Of a DNA stretch of 64,000 bases, positions 16,126 through 24,011 are shown piece by piece (the stretch's first letter is position 1; each line of letters opens with the position of its first letter). Source of the DNA: Hymenobacter actinosclerus (GTDB taxonomy: Bacteria > Bacteroidota > Bacteroidia > Cytophagales > Hymenobacteraceae); assembly GCF_900111515.1 (NCBI RefSeq), contig NZ_FOHS01000001.1, positions 255,419 to 319,418 on the forward strand. The letters are read 5' to 3'. The notes beneath the pieces are model-generated. The model worked only from the letters and a program-made list of their open reading frames with translations, was not told where the DNA came from and searched no databases. The position numbers were made by a program, and so were the translations under genes.

Positions 16126-17277
16126 ATGTCTTTCGTTTCAATTACTCCTTCGCGCATCGCGGCCTGTGGCTTGTGGCTTGCAGCTTGCGGCTCCCTGGCC
16201 TCCTGCGGCTCCAAGGACCCGGCGGCGGAGCTGGCCAAGCTCAAGCAGGAGCAGGCTACCACCCAAGCCAAAATTTCGGACCTGGAAGCCAAAACCGGCC
16301 CCACGGATGCCGAAAAGGCCTTGCAGGCTACGCCGGTATCGGTTATCAAGGTGACCAACGAGGACTTCAAGAGCTACCTCGAAGTGCAGGGCCGGGTTGA
16401 TTTCGACCAGAACGCCACCGTATCGGCCCGCGCGGCCGGCACGCTCACCACGCTCAGCGTGAAGCGCGGCGACCGGGTGCGCAAGGGCCAGACCCTGGCC
16501 ACCGTGGATGCCGCCGTACTCGACGCCAGCGTGGCCGAGCTGAAGGTGCGCATGGACCTGGCCAAGGTGGTGTACGAAAAGCAGAAGCGCCTCTGGGACC
16601 AGCAGATTGGCACCGAAATCCAGTTCCTGCAAGCCCGCAACAACTACCGCGCCCTGCAAAGCAACCTAGCCACCCTCAACCGCCAGCGCGACCTGTACCG
16701 GGTGGTAGCGCCCTTCGCCGGCACCGTGGATGACGTGCTGCCCAAGCTGGGCGAAACCGTAGCCCCCGGCGCGCCCGTGGTGAAGCTGCTCAGCAGCAGC
16801 GGCAGCGGCAAAATCGTGGTTGATGTATCGGAGGCCTACGCCAACAGCATCAAGGTGGGTGACAAGGCCCTGGTCACCATCCCCGATTTGGGTGAAAGCG
16901 ACCTGCCCGCCACCGTACGCGTGGTAACCAGCACCATCAACCCCACCAGCCGGACCTTCACGGTGGAGCTGCGCCTGGCCGACCCCGGCAAAGCCGGCCG
17001 CCTGCGCCCCAACATGGTAACCAACGTGCGCATCCTCAACTACAACCGCCAGAACGCCACCGTAGTACCCGTCGATCTGGTACAGCGCGACGAGCAGAAC
17101 AGCTTCGTGCTGGTCGTGGACGAAAAAGGCGGCAAGAAAGTGGCCGCCAAGCGCGTTATTCAGGTAGGCAACACCTACAACGGCAAAGTCGAAGTAACCC
17201 AGGGCCTGCAAACCGGCGACCAGGTTATCTCAGCCGGCTACCAGAATCTGAACGAGGGACAGGCGGTTAGTTTGTAA
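16126..17277 (+). CDS. Efflux RND periplasmic adaptor (membrane fusion) lipoprotein
   Basis: A 383-residue HlyD/AcrA-type adaptor linking the RND pump and the TolC channel. It has a short N-terminal lipoprotein signal with lipobox-like LASC (about residues 24-27), then a heptad-rich stretch ([10 protein letters not shown]). The biotinyl-lipoyl halves are seen around [19 protein letters not shown] and [18 protein letters not shown], separated by a helical hairpin. Beta-barrel and membrane-proximal domains follow to the end ([14 protein letters not shown]). Its signal peptide coincides with a copy of the GCTTGNN repeat at 16161-16195. The stop codon directly abuts the S23 cassette. Confidence 0.93.
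   Translation: MSFVSITPSRIAACGLWLAACGSLASCGSKDPAAELAKLKQEQATTQAKISDLEAKTGPTDAEKALQATPVSVIKVTNEDFKSYLEVQGRVDFDQNATVSARAAGTLTTLSVKRGDRVRKGQTLATVDAAVLDASVAELKVRMDLAKVVYEKQKRLWDQQIGTEIQFLQARNNYRALQSNLATLNRQRDLYRVVAPFAGTVDDVLPKLGETVAPGAPVVKLLSSSGSGKIVVDVSEAYANSIKVGDKALVTIPDLGESDLPATVRVVTSTINPTSRTFTVELRLADPGKAGRLRPNMVTNVRILNYNRQNATVVPVDLVQRDEQNSFVLVVDEKGGKKVAAKRVIQVGNTYNGKVEVTQGLQTGDQVISAGYQNLNEGQAVSL
16161..16195 (+). repeat. GCTTGNN heptamer repeat inside the adaptor's signal peptide
   Basis: Four to five tandem 7-base units of the form GCTTGNN end in GGCTCC. They match the right repeat of the S23 cassette (17760-17792) at 25 of 33 positions with the same register and same ending. The repeat encodes the hydrophobic core [11 protein letters not shown] of the lipoprotein signal. 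Confidence 0.7.
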
Positions 17278-17792
17278 TTGAGCTGCAAGCCACAAGCTGC
17301 AAGCTTCAAGTGCTGTTCTTTTCGCCTGTCCTCACAAAAACTTGCGGCATGCAGCCCTAACCTCAAAGTAGATGCGCCATTTCCAGCAGCTTTTAGTGTG
17401 GCAGAAGGGGATGAACATTGTGGCGGGGGTTTATGCGGTGGCGCGGCAGTTACCTAAAGAGGAATTGTTTGGCTTGCGTAGTCAGTTAACCCGGGCCGCG
17501 GTTTCTATTCCGAGCAACATTGCGGAGGGTAGCAGTCGGGGTAGCGCCAGGGACTACAAGCGGTTCCTGGAAATAGCGTTGGGTTCGACTTTTGAAGTGG
17601 AAACGCAACTATTAATAACTGAACGGATTGGGCTTGTATCACTTGATGAACTAACACCACTGCTTTCCATTGTTCGGGAGGAGCAAATGATGCTTCAAGC
17701 ATTTATGCGCCGTCTGGAAAAAGAGATTCAATAAACACCTAAAGGGCCAACAGACCAATGCTTGCAGCTTGCAGCTTGTAGCTTGTAGCTCC
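17278..17792 (+). mobile_element. S23 cassette: four-helix-bundle gene bounded by 33-bp inverted repeats
   Basis: Left repeat 17278-17311 and right repeat 17759-17792 are inverted copies with roughly 29 of 33 positions alike, both made of AGCTTGCA/AGCTACA units. They enclose one gene (17372-17734). The left repeat starts on the base after the adaptor's stop, and the right one ends 8 bases before the RND start, so the cassette exactly fills the spacer. There is no transposase. The layout resembles rRNA intervening sequences, which have complementary ends and an S23 gene, but here it is in an mRNA. Mobility is inferred, not shown. Confidence 0.6.
17372..17734 (+). CDS. Four-helix-bundle protein, S23/IVS-encoded family
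   Basis: A 120-residue all-helical protein of the family first seen as the product of 23S rRNA intervening sequences (also related to Avd of diversity-generating retroelements). Family hallmarks are FQQLLVWQKGMNIV near the start, ELFGLRSQLTRAAVSIPSN followed by IAEGSSRGS, and FLEIALGSTFEVETQLL. Such proteins form pentamers with a basic surface and may bind nucleic acid, but no enzymatic activity is known. It is out of place functionally between adaptor and RND genes, and its base composition is visibly less GC-rich than theirs. It is carried by an inverted-repeat cassette. Confidence 0.93.
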   Translation: MRHFQQLLVWQKGMNIVAGVYAVARQLPKEELFGLRSQLTRAAVSIPSNIAEGSSRGSARDYKRFLEIALGSTFEVETQLLITERIGLVSLDELTPLLSIVREEQMMLQAFMRRLEKEIQ

Positions 17793-17800
17793 CCACCGCC

Positions 17801-20800
17801 ATGCAGGACACCGGAAAAGAATTCGGACCCACCAGTTGGTCCATTGACAATAAGACGACGATTTACATCGTCACGCTGGTGCTCACCATTATGGGCATCT
17901 TCGCCTATATCAACCTGGGCAAGGAGAAATTTCCGGACATCGTAATTCCGCGTATTATCGTGGCCACGATTTACCCCGGCACTTCGCCTACCGACATTGA
18001 AAACCTGGTGACGCGCCAGATTGAGAAGGAAATCAAGAGCGTGAACGGGGTGAAGAAGATTTCTTCGACCTCGAACCAGGACTATTGTATTGTAGACGTG
18101 GAGTTTACCTCTGGCGTCGACGTGCAGTATGCCAAGCAGCTCATCAAGGACGCCGTGGACAAGGCCAGCTCCGAGCTGCCCAACGATTTGCCCTCGCCGC
18201 CCACCGTGCAGGAAGTCAACCTGTCGGAGCTGCCCATCATGAACATCAACCTGGCCGGCAACCTGCCCATCAGCCAGCTGAAAAAGTTCGCCGACGACTT
18301 CCAGGACAAGATTGAGGCTCTGCCCGAAATCACCCGCGTGGATATCATCGGGGCCCTCGACCAGCAGGTGAACGTGGACGTGGACCTGAACCGGCTCCGG
18401 GCTTCGCGCCTGAGCTTCTCGGACATCAGCCGGGCCATTGGTTCGGAGAACGTGACCATTTCGGGCGGTACCGTGGACGTGGGCAACCAGAAGCGTGCCG
18501 TGCGCGTGGCGGGCCAGTACGTGCGGGCCGATAATATCGCCAACATCCAGATCAAGAACCTCAACGGCTCGGCCGTGCGCCTCGGCGACATTGCCACCGT
18601 TACCGACGGCTTCAAGGACCGCGAGTCGTTTGCCCGCCTCGATGGCAAGCCGGCCGTAACCCTGAACGTGGTGAAGCGCCAGGGTGAAAACCTGATTGAC
18701 GCCTCCGACAAAATCAAGGAAATCATTGCCGACTCCAAGCTGACGCTCCCCAAGGAGCTGACCATCACCGTAACCGGCGACACCTCCAACGACACCCGCG
18801 TTACGCTCCACGACCTGATCAACACCATCATCATCGGCTTTATCCTGGTAACGCTGATTCTGATGTTCTTCATGGGCACCACCAACGCCCTGTTCGTGGG
18901 TTTGTCGGTGCCGCTGAGCATGTTCCTGGCCTTCGTGCTGCTGCCGACCTTCGACTTCTCGCTCAACATGATTGTGCTCTTCGCCTTCCTGCTGGCGCTG
19001 GGTATTGTGGTCGACGACGCCATTGTGGTAATTGAAAACACCCACCGCCTGCTGCACGAGCACCCCGAGCTGACAACGGCCCAGGCCGCCAAGTACGCCG
19101 CCGGCGAGGTATTCATTCCGGTACTGGCCGGTACGCTGACGACCGTGGCGCCGTTCGTGCCGCTCATGTTCTGGCCCGGCATTGTGGGCTCGTTCATGTT
19201 CTACCTGCCCGTTACGCTGATTCTGACGCTGATGTCGTCGCTTATCGTGGCCTTCATTATGAACCCGGTGTTTGCCGTGAGCTTCATGGAGCGCGAAGAC
19301 CACCACCTGGGCGAGAAGCCCCAGTGGGACCGGCCGCTCTCCATCGGTATTGGCGTGCTGGTGGCCATTGCCCTCGTGGGCTTCCTAGTGGGCTCGACTT
19401 TCGTAGGCAGCCTAATGCTCACGCTCGCCGTGCTCGTGATTCTGAACCGCTTCGTGTTCGTGCACCTGATTGCCGGCTTCCAGACCAAAGTGCTGCCGCG
19501 CTTCCAGAACGCCTATGGCCGCCTCGTGGGCTGGGCTATTTCGTGGCCGAAGGCTATTATGCTGAGCATGGTCGTGCTGTTTGTGGTGTCGATTGTGGCC
19601 ATCGTGGCCCGCGGCCCCAAGGTCGACTTCTTCCCTAAGGGCGACCCCAAGTTCATCTACACCTACCTGAAAATGCCGGTGGGCACCCGCGTGGAGGTAA
19701 CCGACTCGGTGGCCCGCGTGCTCGAACAGCGCATCTACAGCGTTATCGGCAAGGATAACCACGACGTGGAATCGGTGATTACCAACGTGGCCATCGGCGC
19801 CGCCGACCCCGGCGAAGCCACGGCCGCCGGTACCTCGCAATCCAACCTGGCCAAAGTGGCCGTGGCTTTCAAAGAGATGAGCGAGCGAACCGGCCAGTCG
19901 ACGGCCATCTACATGGATGAGATTCGCAAAGTGGTGAAAGGCATTCCGGGCACCGAAATTTCGGTCGACCAGGAAAGCAGCGGCCCGCCTACCGGCAAGC
20001 CCATCGCCATTGAGGTAGCCGGCGACGACTACCCGACGCTGATTAAGCTTTCCAAGGACGTAACCCGCTACATCGAGTCGAAGAACATCGGCGGCATCGA
20101 GCAGCTACGCTCCAACCTGGAAGACCGCAACCCCGAAATTGCCGTGGACATCAACCGGGTGCGCGCCAACCGCGAGGGCATCAGCACCGCCCAGATTGGG
20201 ATGGAAGTGCGCACGGCCATTTATGGCACCGAGGCCAGCAAATTCAAGACCCCCGACGACGAGTACCCGATTCAGGTGCGCTACGCCGAGCCCTACCGCT
20301 CCGACATCGACGCCATCCTGAACTCGCCCCTGACCTTCCGCGACGCCACGGGCCAGATACGCCAGGTGCCCATCGCCTCGGTGGCCGATGTACGCTACGG
20401 CACGACCTACGGCGGCATCAAGCGCAAGGACGTGAAGCGCGTTATCACCATCTCCTCGAACGTGCTCGGTGGCTTTACGGGCCCCGACGTGGTGCGCCAG
20501 ATTGAAACGGCGCTCCGCTCGTTCCCCGTAACGCCCGGCTACACCGTGAAAATGGGGGGTGCCCAGGAAGACCAGAAGGAAACCTCCGACTTCCTCGGCA
20601 TTGCCGCCGTCAGCGCCATCGGCCTCATCTTCCTGATTCTGGTGATGCAGTTCAACTCCATCAGCAAGCCGATTATCATCCTCATCGAAATCATCTTCTC
20701 GGTTATCGGCGTACTGCTGGGCCTGGCCATTACGGGCATGAACATCAGCATCGTGATGACGGGCGTGGGCATTATCGCGCTGGCCGGTATCGTGGTGAAA

Positions 20801-21214
20801 AACGGTATTCTGCTGGTTGAATTCACCGACATGCTGCGCGACCAGGGCATGCCCCTGCGCGAGGCCATCGTGCTGGCCGGCCGCACCCGTCTCAACCCGG
20901 TAATCCTGACGGCCACGGCCGCCACGCTGGGCCTGATTCCGCTGGCCATCGGCCTGAACGTCGACTTCTACGAGCTGTTCAACTCGGGCAGCCCCAACAT
21001 CTTCATCGGCGGCGAGTCGGTAACGTTCTGGGGCCCGCTGGCCTGGACCATCATCTTCGGTCTGGTGTTCGCCACGCTCATCACGCTGGTGGTAGTGCCG
21101 GTGATGTACCTGATTACTGAAAGCCTGAAAACCCGCATCAAGGGCGAGCCCGAGGTGCCGGCCGACCAGGAAGAGGTAGACGCCGCCACGCCACCTATTC
21201 TGGCCAACGTGTAA
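17801..21214 (+). CDS. RND efflux transporter, HAE1/AcrB type
   Basis: A 1137-residue inner membrane proton/drug antiporter. The layout has two homologous halves: a first TM near residue 30 (IYIVTLVLTIMGIFAYINLG), a large periplasmic domain (about 50-340), six TMs that include DDAIVVIEN with the proton-relay Asp, then the second half with a periplasmic part and six TMs near the C-terminus. The TM block near 1000 contains GIVVKNGILLVEF. The loop after the first block has an extra pair of hydrophobic helices (about 520-570). It works with the upstream TolC and adaptor proteins and is probably controlled by the TetR repressor at 13615. Confidence 0.95.
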   Translation: MQDTGKEFGPTSWSIDNKTTIYIVTLVLTIMGIFAYINLGKEKFPDIVIPRIIVATIYPGTSPTDIENLVTRQIEKEIKSVNGVKKISSTSNQDYCIVDVEFTSGVDVQYAKQLIKDAVDKASSELPNDLPSPPTVQEVNLSELPIMNINLAGNLPISQLKKFADDFQDKIEALPEITRVDIIGALDQQVNVDVDLNRLRASRLSFSDISRAIGSENVTISGGTVDVGNQKRAVRVAGQYVRADNIANIQIKNLNGSAVRLGDIATVTDGFKDRESFARLDGKPAVTLNVVKRQGENLIDASDKIKEIIADSKLTLPKELTITVTGDTSNDTRVTLHDLINTIIIGFILVTLILMFFMGTTNALFVGLSVPLSMFLAFVLLPTFDFSLNMIVLFAFLLALGIVVDDAIVVIENTHRLLHEHPELTTAQAAKYAAGEVFIPVLAGTLTTVAPFVPLMFWPGIVGSFMFYLPVTLILTLMSSLIVAFIMNPVFAVSFMEREDHHLGEKPQWDRPLSIGIGVLVAIALVGFLVGSTFVGSLMLTLAVLVILNRFVFVHLIAGFQTKVLPRFQNAYGRLVGWAISWPKAIMLSMVVLFVVSIVAIVARGPKVDFFPKGDPKFIYTYLKMPVGTRVEVTDSVARVLEQRIYSVIGKDNHDVESVITNVAIGAADPGEATAAGTSQSNLAKVAVAFKEMSERTGQSTAIYMDEIRKVVKGIPGTEISVDQESSGPPTGKPIAIEVAGDDYPTLIKLSKDVTRYIESKNIGGIEQLRSNLEDRNPEIAVDINRVRANREGISTAQIGMEVRTAIYGTEASKFKTPDDEYPIQVRYAEPYRSDIDAILNSPLTFRDATGQIRQVPIASVADVRYGTTYGGIKRKDVKRVITISSNVLGGFTGPDVVRQIETALRSFPVTPGYTVKMGGAQEDQKETSDFLGIAAVSAIGLIFLILVMQFNSISKPIIILIEIIFSVIGVLLGLAITGMNISIVMTGVGIIALAGIVVKNGILLVEFTDMLRDQGMPLREAIVLAGRTRLNPVILTATAATLGLIPLAIGLNVDFYELFNSGSPNIFIGGESVTFWGPLAWTIIFGLVFATLITLVVVPVMYLITESLKTRIKGEPEVPADQEEVDAATPPILANV

Positions 21215-21218
21215 ATCA

Positions 21219-21256
21219 GCAAGCTCCGGGAAGTACTTCTTTCCGGAGCTTTTTTT
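21219..21256 (+). terminator. Rho-independent terminator of the efflux operon
   Basis: AAGCTCCGGGAAG and CTTTCCGGAGCTT form a stem followed by a run of T, starting a few bases after the RND stop. Confidence 0.85.
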
Positions 21257-21367
21257 GCGGAGCCTTGCAACCATTCCGGCCAACTCCGCACTCCTTCGCC
21301 CGAACGGGCGCAAAAGGCCCAGCTGCCGGCCTCATTCTGCTTTTTCTACTCTCTGTTGGCTCGTTTC

Positions 21368-21640
21368 ATGTACGCCTCCACCACAACCGCCTCCAAAACC
21401 ATTCAGCAGCAGGTGCTGCGCATCATCAGCAAGCGCAAGGCCATCAAGGCCCGGCGCCTGCGTATCGGTAGCGACCTGAGCCGTGAGCTGGGCTTCGACA
21501 CCGTGGATGTTGTCGACATCATTCTGGAACTGGAGCGCAACTTCCACATCGTTATTCCGGATGAAGTGCCTCTGACCACCGTGGGCGACTTCGTTAATTA
21601 CGTGGCCACCCACACGCCCACCACCGCCCAGGCCGCGTAG
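21368..21640 (+). CDS. Acyl-carrier-protein-like protein lacking the attachment serine
   Basis: A 90-residue protein with the four-helix ACP fold pattern. The start is the ATG at 21368 (MYASTTTASKTI). The region corresponding to the DSL phosphopantetheine site reads ELGFDTVDVVDIILELE, with Thr in place of Ser, while helix II and the following IPDEVPLTTVGDFVNYV are well conserved. By the rules of the family it could not be charged by a standard Ser-specific phosphopantetheinyl transferase. It may act as a non-acylated partner or regulator. It stands alone behind the efflux operon terminator. Confidence 0.75.
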   Translation: MYASTTTASKTIQQQVLRIISKRKAIKARRLRIGSDLSRELGFDTVDVVDIILELERNFHIVIPDEVPLTTVGDFVNYVATHTPTTAQAA

Positions 21641-21727
21641 GTTAGTTAGCTGTTAGCGCATAAGAAAGCCCCGTCTGATAGTTCAGACGGGGCTTTCTTA
21701 TGCAGCTAACAGCTAACAGCTAACAGC
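21641..21727. terminator. Convergent hairpin flanked by GCTGTTA repeats
   Basis: The inner stem, 20 bp (21658-21677 with 21684-21703), is perfect, GCATAAGAAAGCCCCGTCTG and its complement. Outside it GTTAGCTGTTAGC and GCTAACAGCTAACAGC extend the dyad, using the same unit as the repeat at 2992-3155. It separates the ACP-like gene from the convergent DUF1232 gene. Confidence 0.9.
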
Positions 21728-21736
21728 TAGCAGACT

Positions 21737-22417
21737 CTAGCGGACGTTGCCGCCCAGGTTGCCGCCGGCGGGGCGGTCCTGGGTAGAGAGGTTGGGCTCG
21801 CGGCTGCTGTCGGTGGTGTTGGCGGCTACGTCGGCCTGGGTGGCAGTGGCCGAGGCCATATCGGGGGCCGGGGTTGCTACCGGCGGCTTGTTGGCCTCCG
21901 AGCCCATGTTGCCTACCTTGGCCGAGGTATTATCAGATGAGGCAGCCGGCTTGGTGGAGCCGGTTGCGGGCTGGTCTTTGGGTTCCACGACCAGCGTCGG
22001 GCGGGTCTGTTCCCACTCGGCAAACTTCACCAGCTCGTCCTGAATAGTGGTGCTGAACCAGGCCACCAGCGCGACATCGTCGAGCAGGCCCAGTACCGGA
22101 ATAAAGTCCGGAATCAGGTCGATGGGGCTCAGGAAGTAGATGGTAACGGCCACGGCAGCTACTACCGTCGAGGTGGGCAGGCCCGTGTACTCGCCCGATG
22201 CCGAGAGCTTGATGAGCCGGAACATGGTCTGCATCGTTTCCCAGGCCTCGTGGGCAATAGAGCCGACGTCCTTCTTGCTGCTGGCTTTCTCGTACGCCTC
22301 AGTCAGCAGCTGCTTCATGCGCGTGGGCTTTTTCACGTATTCCTCTGCCTTGCCGAGAAATTTTTTGAACAGGGCCGAAGAGGCTATATCCTGTCCTTTA
22401 GGGTCTTGCTTATCCAT
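21737..22417 (-). CDS. YkvA/DUF1232 family protein
   Basis: A 226-residue protein. The DUF1232 core is at about 75-135: TVVAAVAVTIYFLSPIDLIP followed by DFIPVLGLLDDVALVAW, which gives one or two membrane-associated helices. The N-terminal 70 residues are charged and helical. The C-terminal 85 residues are a low-complexity Ala/Thr/Asn tail with no expected fold. The function of the family is unknown; it is widespread in bacteria and sometimes linked to membrane stress. It is convergent with the ACP-like gene. Confidence 0.85.
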   Translation of the reverse strand: MDKQDPKGQDIASSALFKKFLGKAEEYVKKPTRMKQLLTEAYEKASSKKDVGSIAHEAWETMQTMFRLIKLSASGEYTGLPTSTVVAAVAVTIYFLSPIDLIPDFIPVLGLLDDVALVAWFSTTIQDELVKFAEWEQTRPTLVVEPKDQPATGSTKPAASSDNTSAKVGNMGSEANKPPVATPAPDMASATATQADVAANTTDSSREPNLSTQDRPAGGNLGGNVR

Positions 22418-22613
22418 GGAGATGTTGAAAATAGAAAGGGAGATACCGGCTTTAGCGCCGATGTTGTGCTATACTCTATCAGGCCAAAATGGTTTTGCCC
22501 GCCTCTGCCCACCCCCAGCCCACAAAACCGCCCCCAGGCATCTACACAACTACGCCCCGACGGGAAGGACGGGGCGGGGTTGTAAAACAGGAAATAACGG
22601 AGCCGGGGGCTGC

Positions 22614-23219
22614 CTACCGGTCGACGCGGCCGGCGGCGTAGAAGTTGCGGCTGTAGTAGGCCTGGCGCAGCGAGCTAACCATTACGCCGCCGTTGCAGGC
22701 AGCATGAGCAAACTTATTGTCCTTCAGGTAGATGCCCACGTGGTAGATGGGCTGGCCCGGACCCCGGCGAAAGAACACCAGGTCGCCGGTCTGCATTTCG
22801 TCCTTATCAACCCGCTTCACGGTGCCGAACATGGAGCGCGAGCTGCGCTGCAGCGTGAGGCCGTACACTTCCTGAAAAACACGGGTAACGAAGCCCGAGC
22901 AGTCGGTGCCCTTTTTGCTGCTGCTGCCGTAGCGGTAGGGCGTGCCCAGCCACGAGGCCACCGTGGCCAGCAACGACTGGTTTTCGGTGTAGTTGGTCTC
23001 GATGCCCAACCGCTCGGCTACCTTGTCGTAGGCCACCGAATCGGAAGAGGAGAGGGTGCGGGAGTTGTCGCCCTCGAAAGCGGGCACGAGGCCGCTGAGC
23101 AGGGAGGCTTGTTGGGAAGAAGCAACCACTAGGTTGCCAGACGCGGCGGGGGCTTGCTCAAAGAAAAAAGAGAGGACCATGGCGGCCGCGGCGAGGCAAT
23201 AGAGGATGCTGTTTTTCAT
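22614..23219 (-). CDS. NlpC/P60 family C40 cell-wall peptidase
   Basis: A 201-residue exported cysteine peptidase that cuts peptidoglycan stem peptides. The ATG at 23219 (MKNSILYCLAAAAMVLSFFF) starts a clear signal peptide; the 59 codons upstream are intergenic. The catalytic Cys is in GTDCSGFV (about residue 113), with LGTPYRYGSSS before it. The His is in YHVGIYL and the third polar residue in HAACNGGV. A short linker of 60-70 residues precedes the domain; no SH3 or LysM domain is seen. It is a single gene. Confidence 0.93.
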   Translation of the reverse strand: MKNSILYCLAAAAMVLSFFFEQAPAASGNLVVASSQQASLLSGLVPAFEGDNSRTLSSSDSVAYDKVAERLGIETNYTENQSLLATVASWLGTPYRYGSSSKKGTDCSGFVTRVFQEVYGLTLQRSSRSMFGTVKRVDKDEMQTGDLVFFRRGPGQPIYHVGIYLKDNKFAHAACNGGVMVSSLRQAYYSRNFYAAGRVDR

Positions 23220-23540
23220 TGTCCGTCGGAAGGGGTGCTGGCAGCTTCGGCAGGCAGGGCCGGGCTGTTCCAAAAAGGTGTTCGTTACTCGATAGGCAAC
23301 CGGTAGTCCGGATGGCAAAAGCGAAAGAAGTGACAGTAGCTCCCTGCTTTCCGGACTGGCCGGACAGAGGCGTGGGGTAAAGCTAAGTCGAGGCAACCCG
23401 AAACACCAAGGAAAAATGCGGCTAAAACAGAATATTCTTGTAATAAGTCAACGAATTTTTCGAATAGTCTTGCAACTTGCTCAACTTGCCCGAATAATAT
23501 TACGTACATCACGCCCTTCGCATTTCCTCATTATTGCCTT
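23220..23540. other. Intergenic region between divergent genes, 321 bases
   Basis: It holds the upstream regions of the C40 peptidase and the HExxH protein. The part from about 23400 to 23530 is clearly AT-richer than its surroundings. A dyad AGTCCGGA/TCCGGACT (near 23310 and 23350) is present. I found no exact TAnnTTTG element and no coding sequence. Confidence 0.5.
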
Positions 23541-23903
23541 ATGCAGGTAGCCCGCATTGTGGAAAACTCGCCCTTCGCCCGGCTGGCCCGGCTGAAACTG
23601 GCGGCCCCGAACGTGGCCATGGTGCTGGGCCGCAGCATTCATCTGAGCGGCGTTACGCGCGAGCAGTTTCTGCGCGACCCGTTCTGGGTGGCGCACGAGA
23701 TGGAGCACATCCGGCAGTTCGAGCAGTACGGCCGGCTGGGGTTTCTGGTGCGCTACCTCTGGGGCTGGGCCCGCCACGGCTACTACCACATCCCGTTCGA
23801 GGTACAGGCCCGCGCCGCGGCCGAGCGCGACGCCCACCACTACACCCAGGGCCGCCCGCTGCCCACCGCCGCCGAGCGCCACCCCAGCCCGAAGGTGAGA
23901 TAG
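23541..23903 (+). CDS. Small HExxH protein (DUF4157-like)
   Basis: A 120-residue protein with a zinc-metalloprotease-like motif, AHEMEHIRQFEQYG, at about 52-65. A glutamate follows in HIPFEVQARAAAE, the spacing used by gluzincin-type folds. The protein is close to the minimal size for such a core and has no signal peptide. DUF4157 proteins share the HE-x-E-H-x-x-QF pattern; whether this one cleaves peptides is unknown. Its stop codon lies inside the left arm of the palindrome at 23893. Confidence 0.7.
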   Translation: MQVARIVENSPFARLARLKLAAPNVAMVLGRSIHLSGVTREQFLRDPFWVAHEMEHIRQFEQYGRLGFLVRYLWGWARHGYYHIPFEVQARAAAERDAHHYTQGRPLPTAAERHPSPKVR

Positions 23904-24011
23904 TGATATGGTGAGATGGTGAGTTGCTGTTCGAAAGGCCTGATTGCGCAAGTGGCGCTGGGAAACCTTTCGAACAGCAACTCACCAGCTCACTATTTCA
24001 CCATATCACCT
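23893..24011. repeat. Dispersed palindrome family B, copy 1
   Basis: Arms of 46 bp (23893-23938 and 23966-24011) pair with few mismatches. The outer part is made of GGTGAGATAGTGA-type units and the inner part ends GAGTTGCTGTTCGAAAGG. The loop contains TTGCGCAAGTGGCGC, shared with copy 2 at 46187-46307. It lies between convergent genes. Confidence 0.9.

Noticed and set aside
17278..17792. Reading the S23 gene as part of a diversity-generating retroelement (Avd)
   Set aside because: No reverse transcriptase gene or template/variable repeats were seen in the window.
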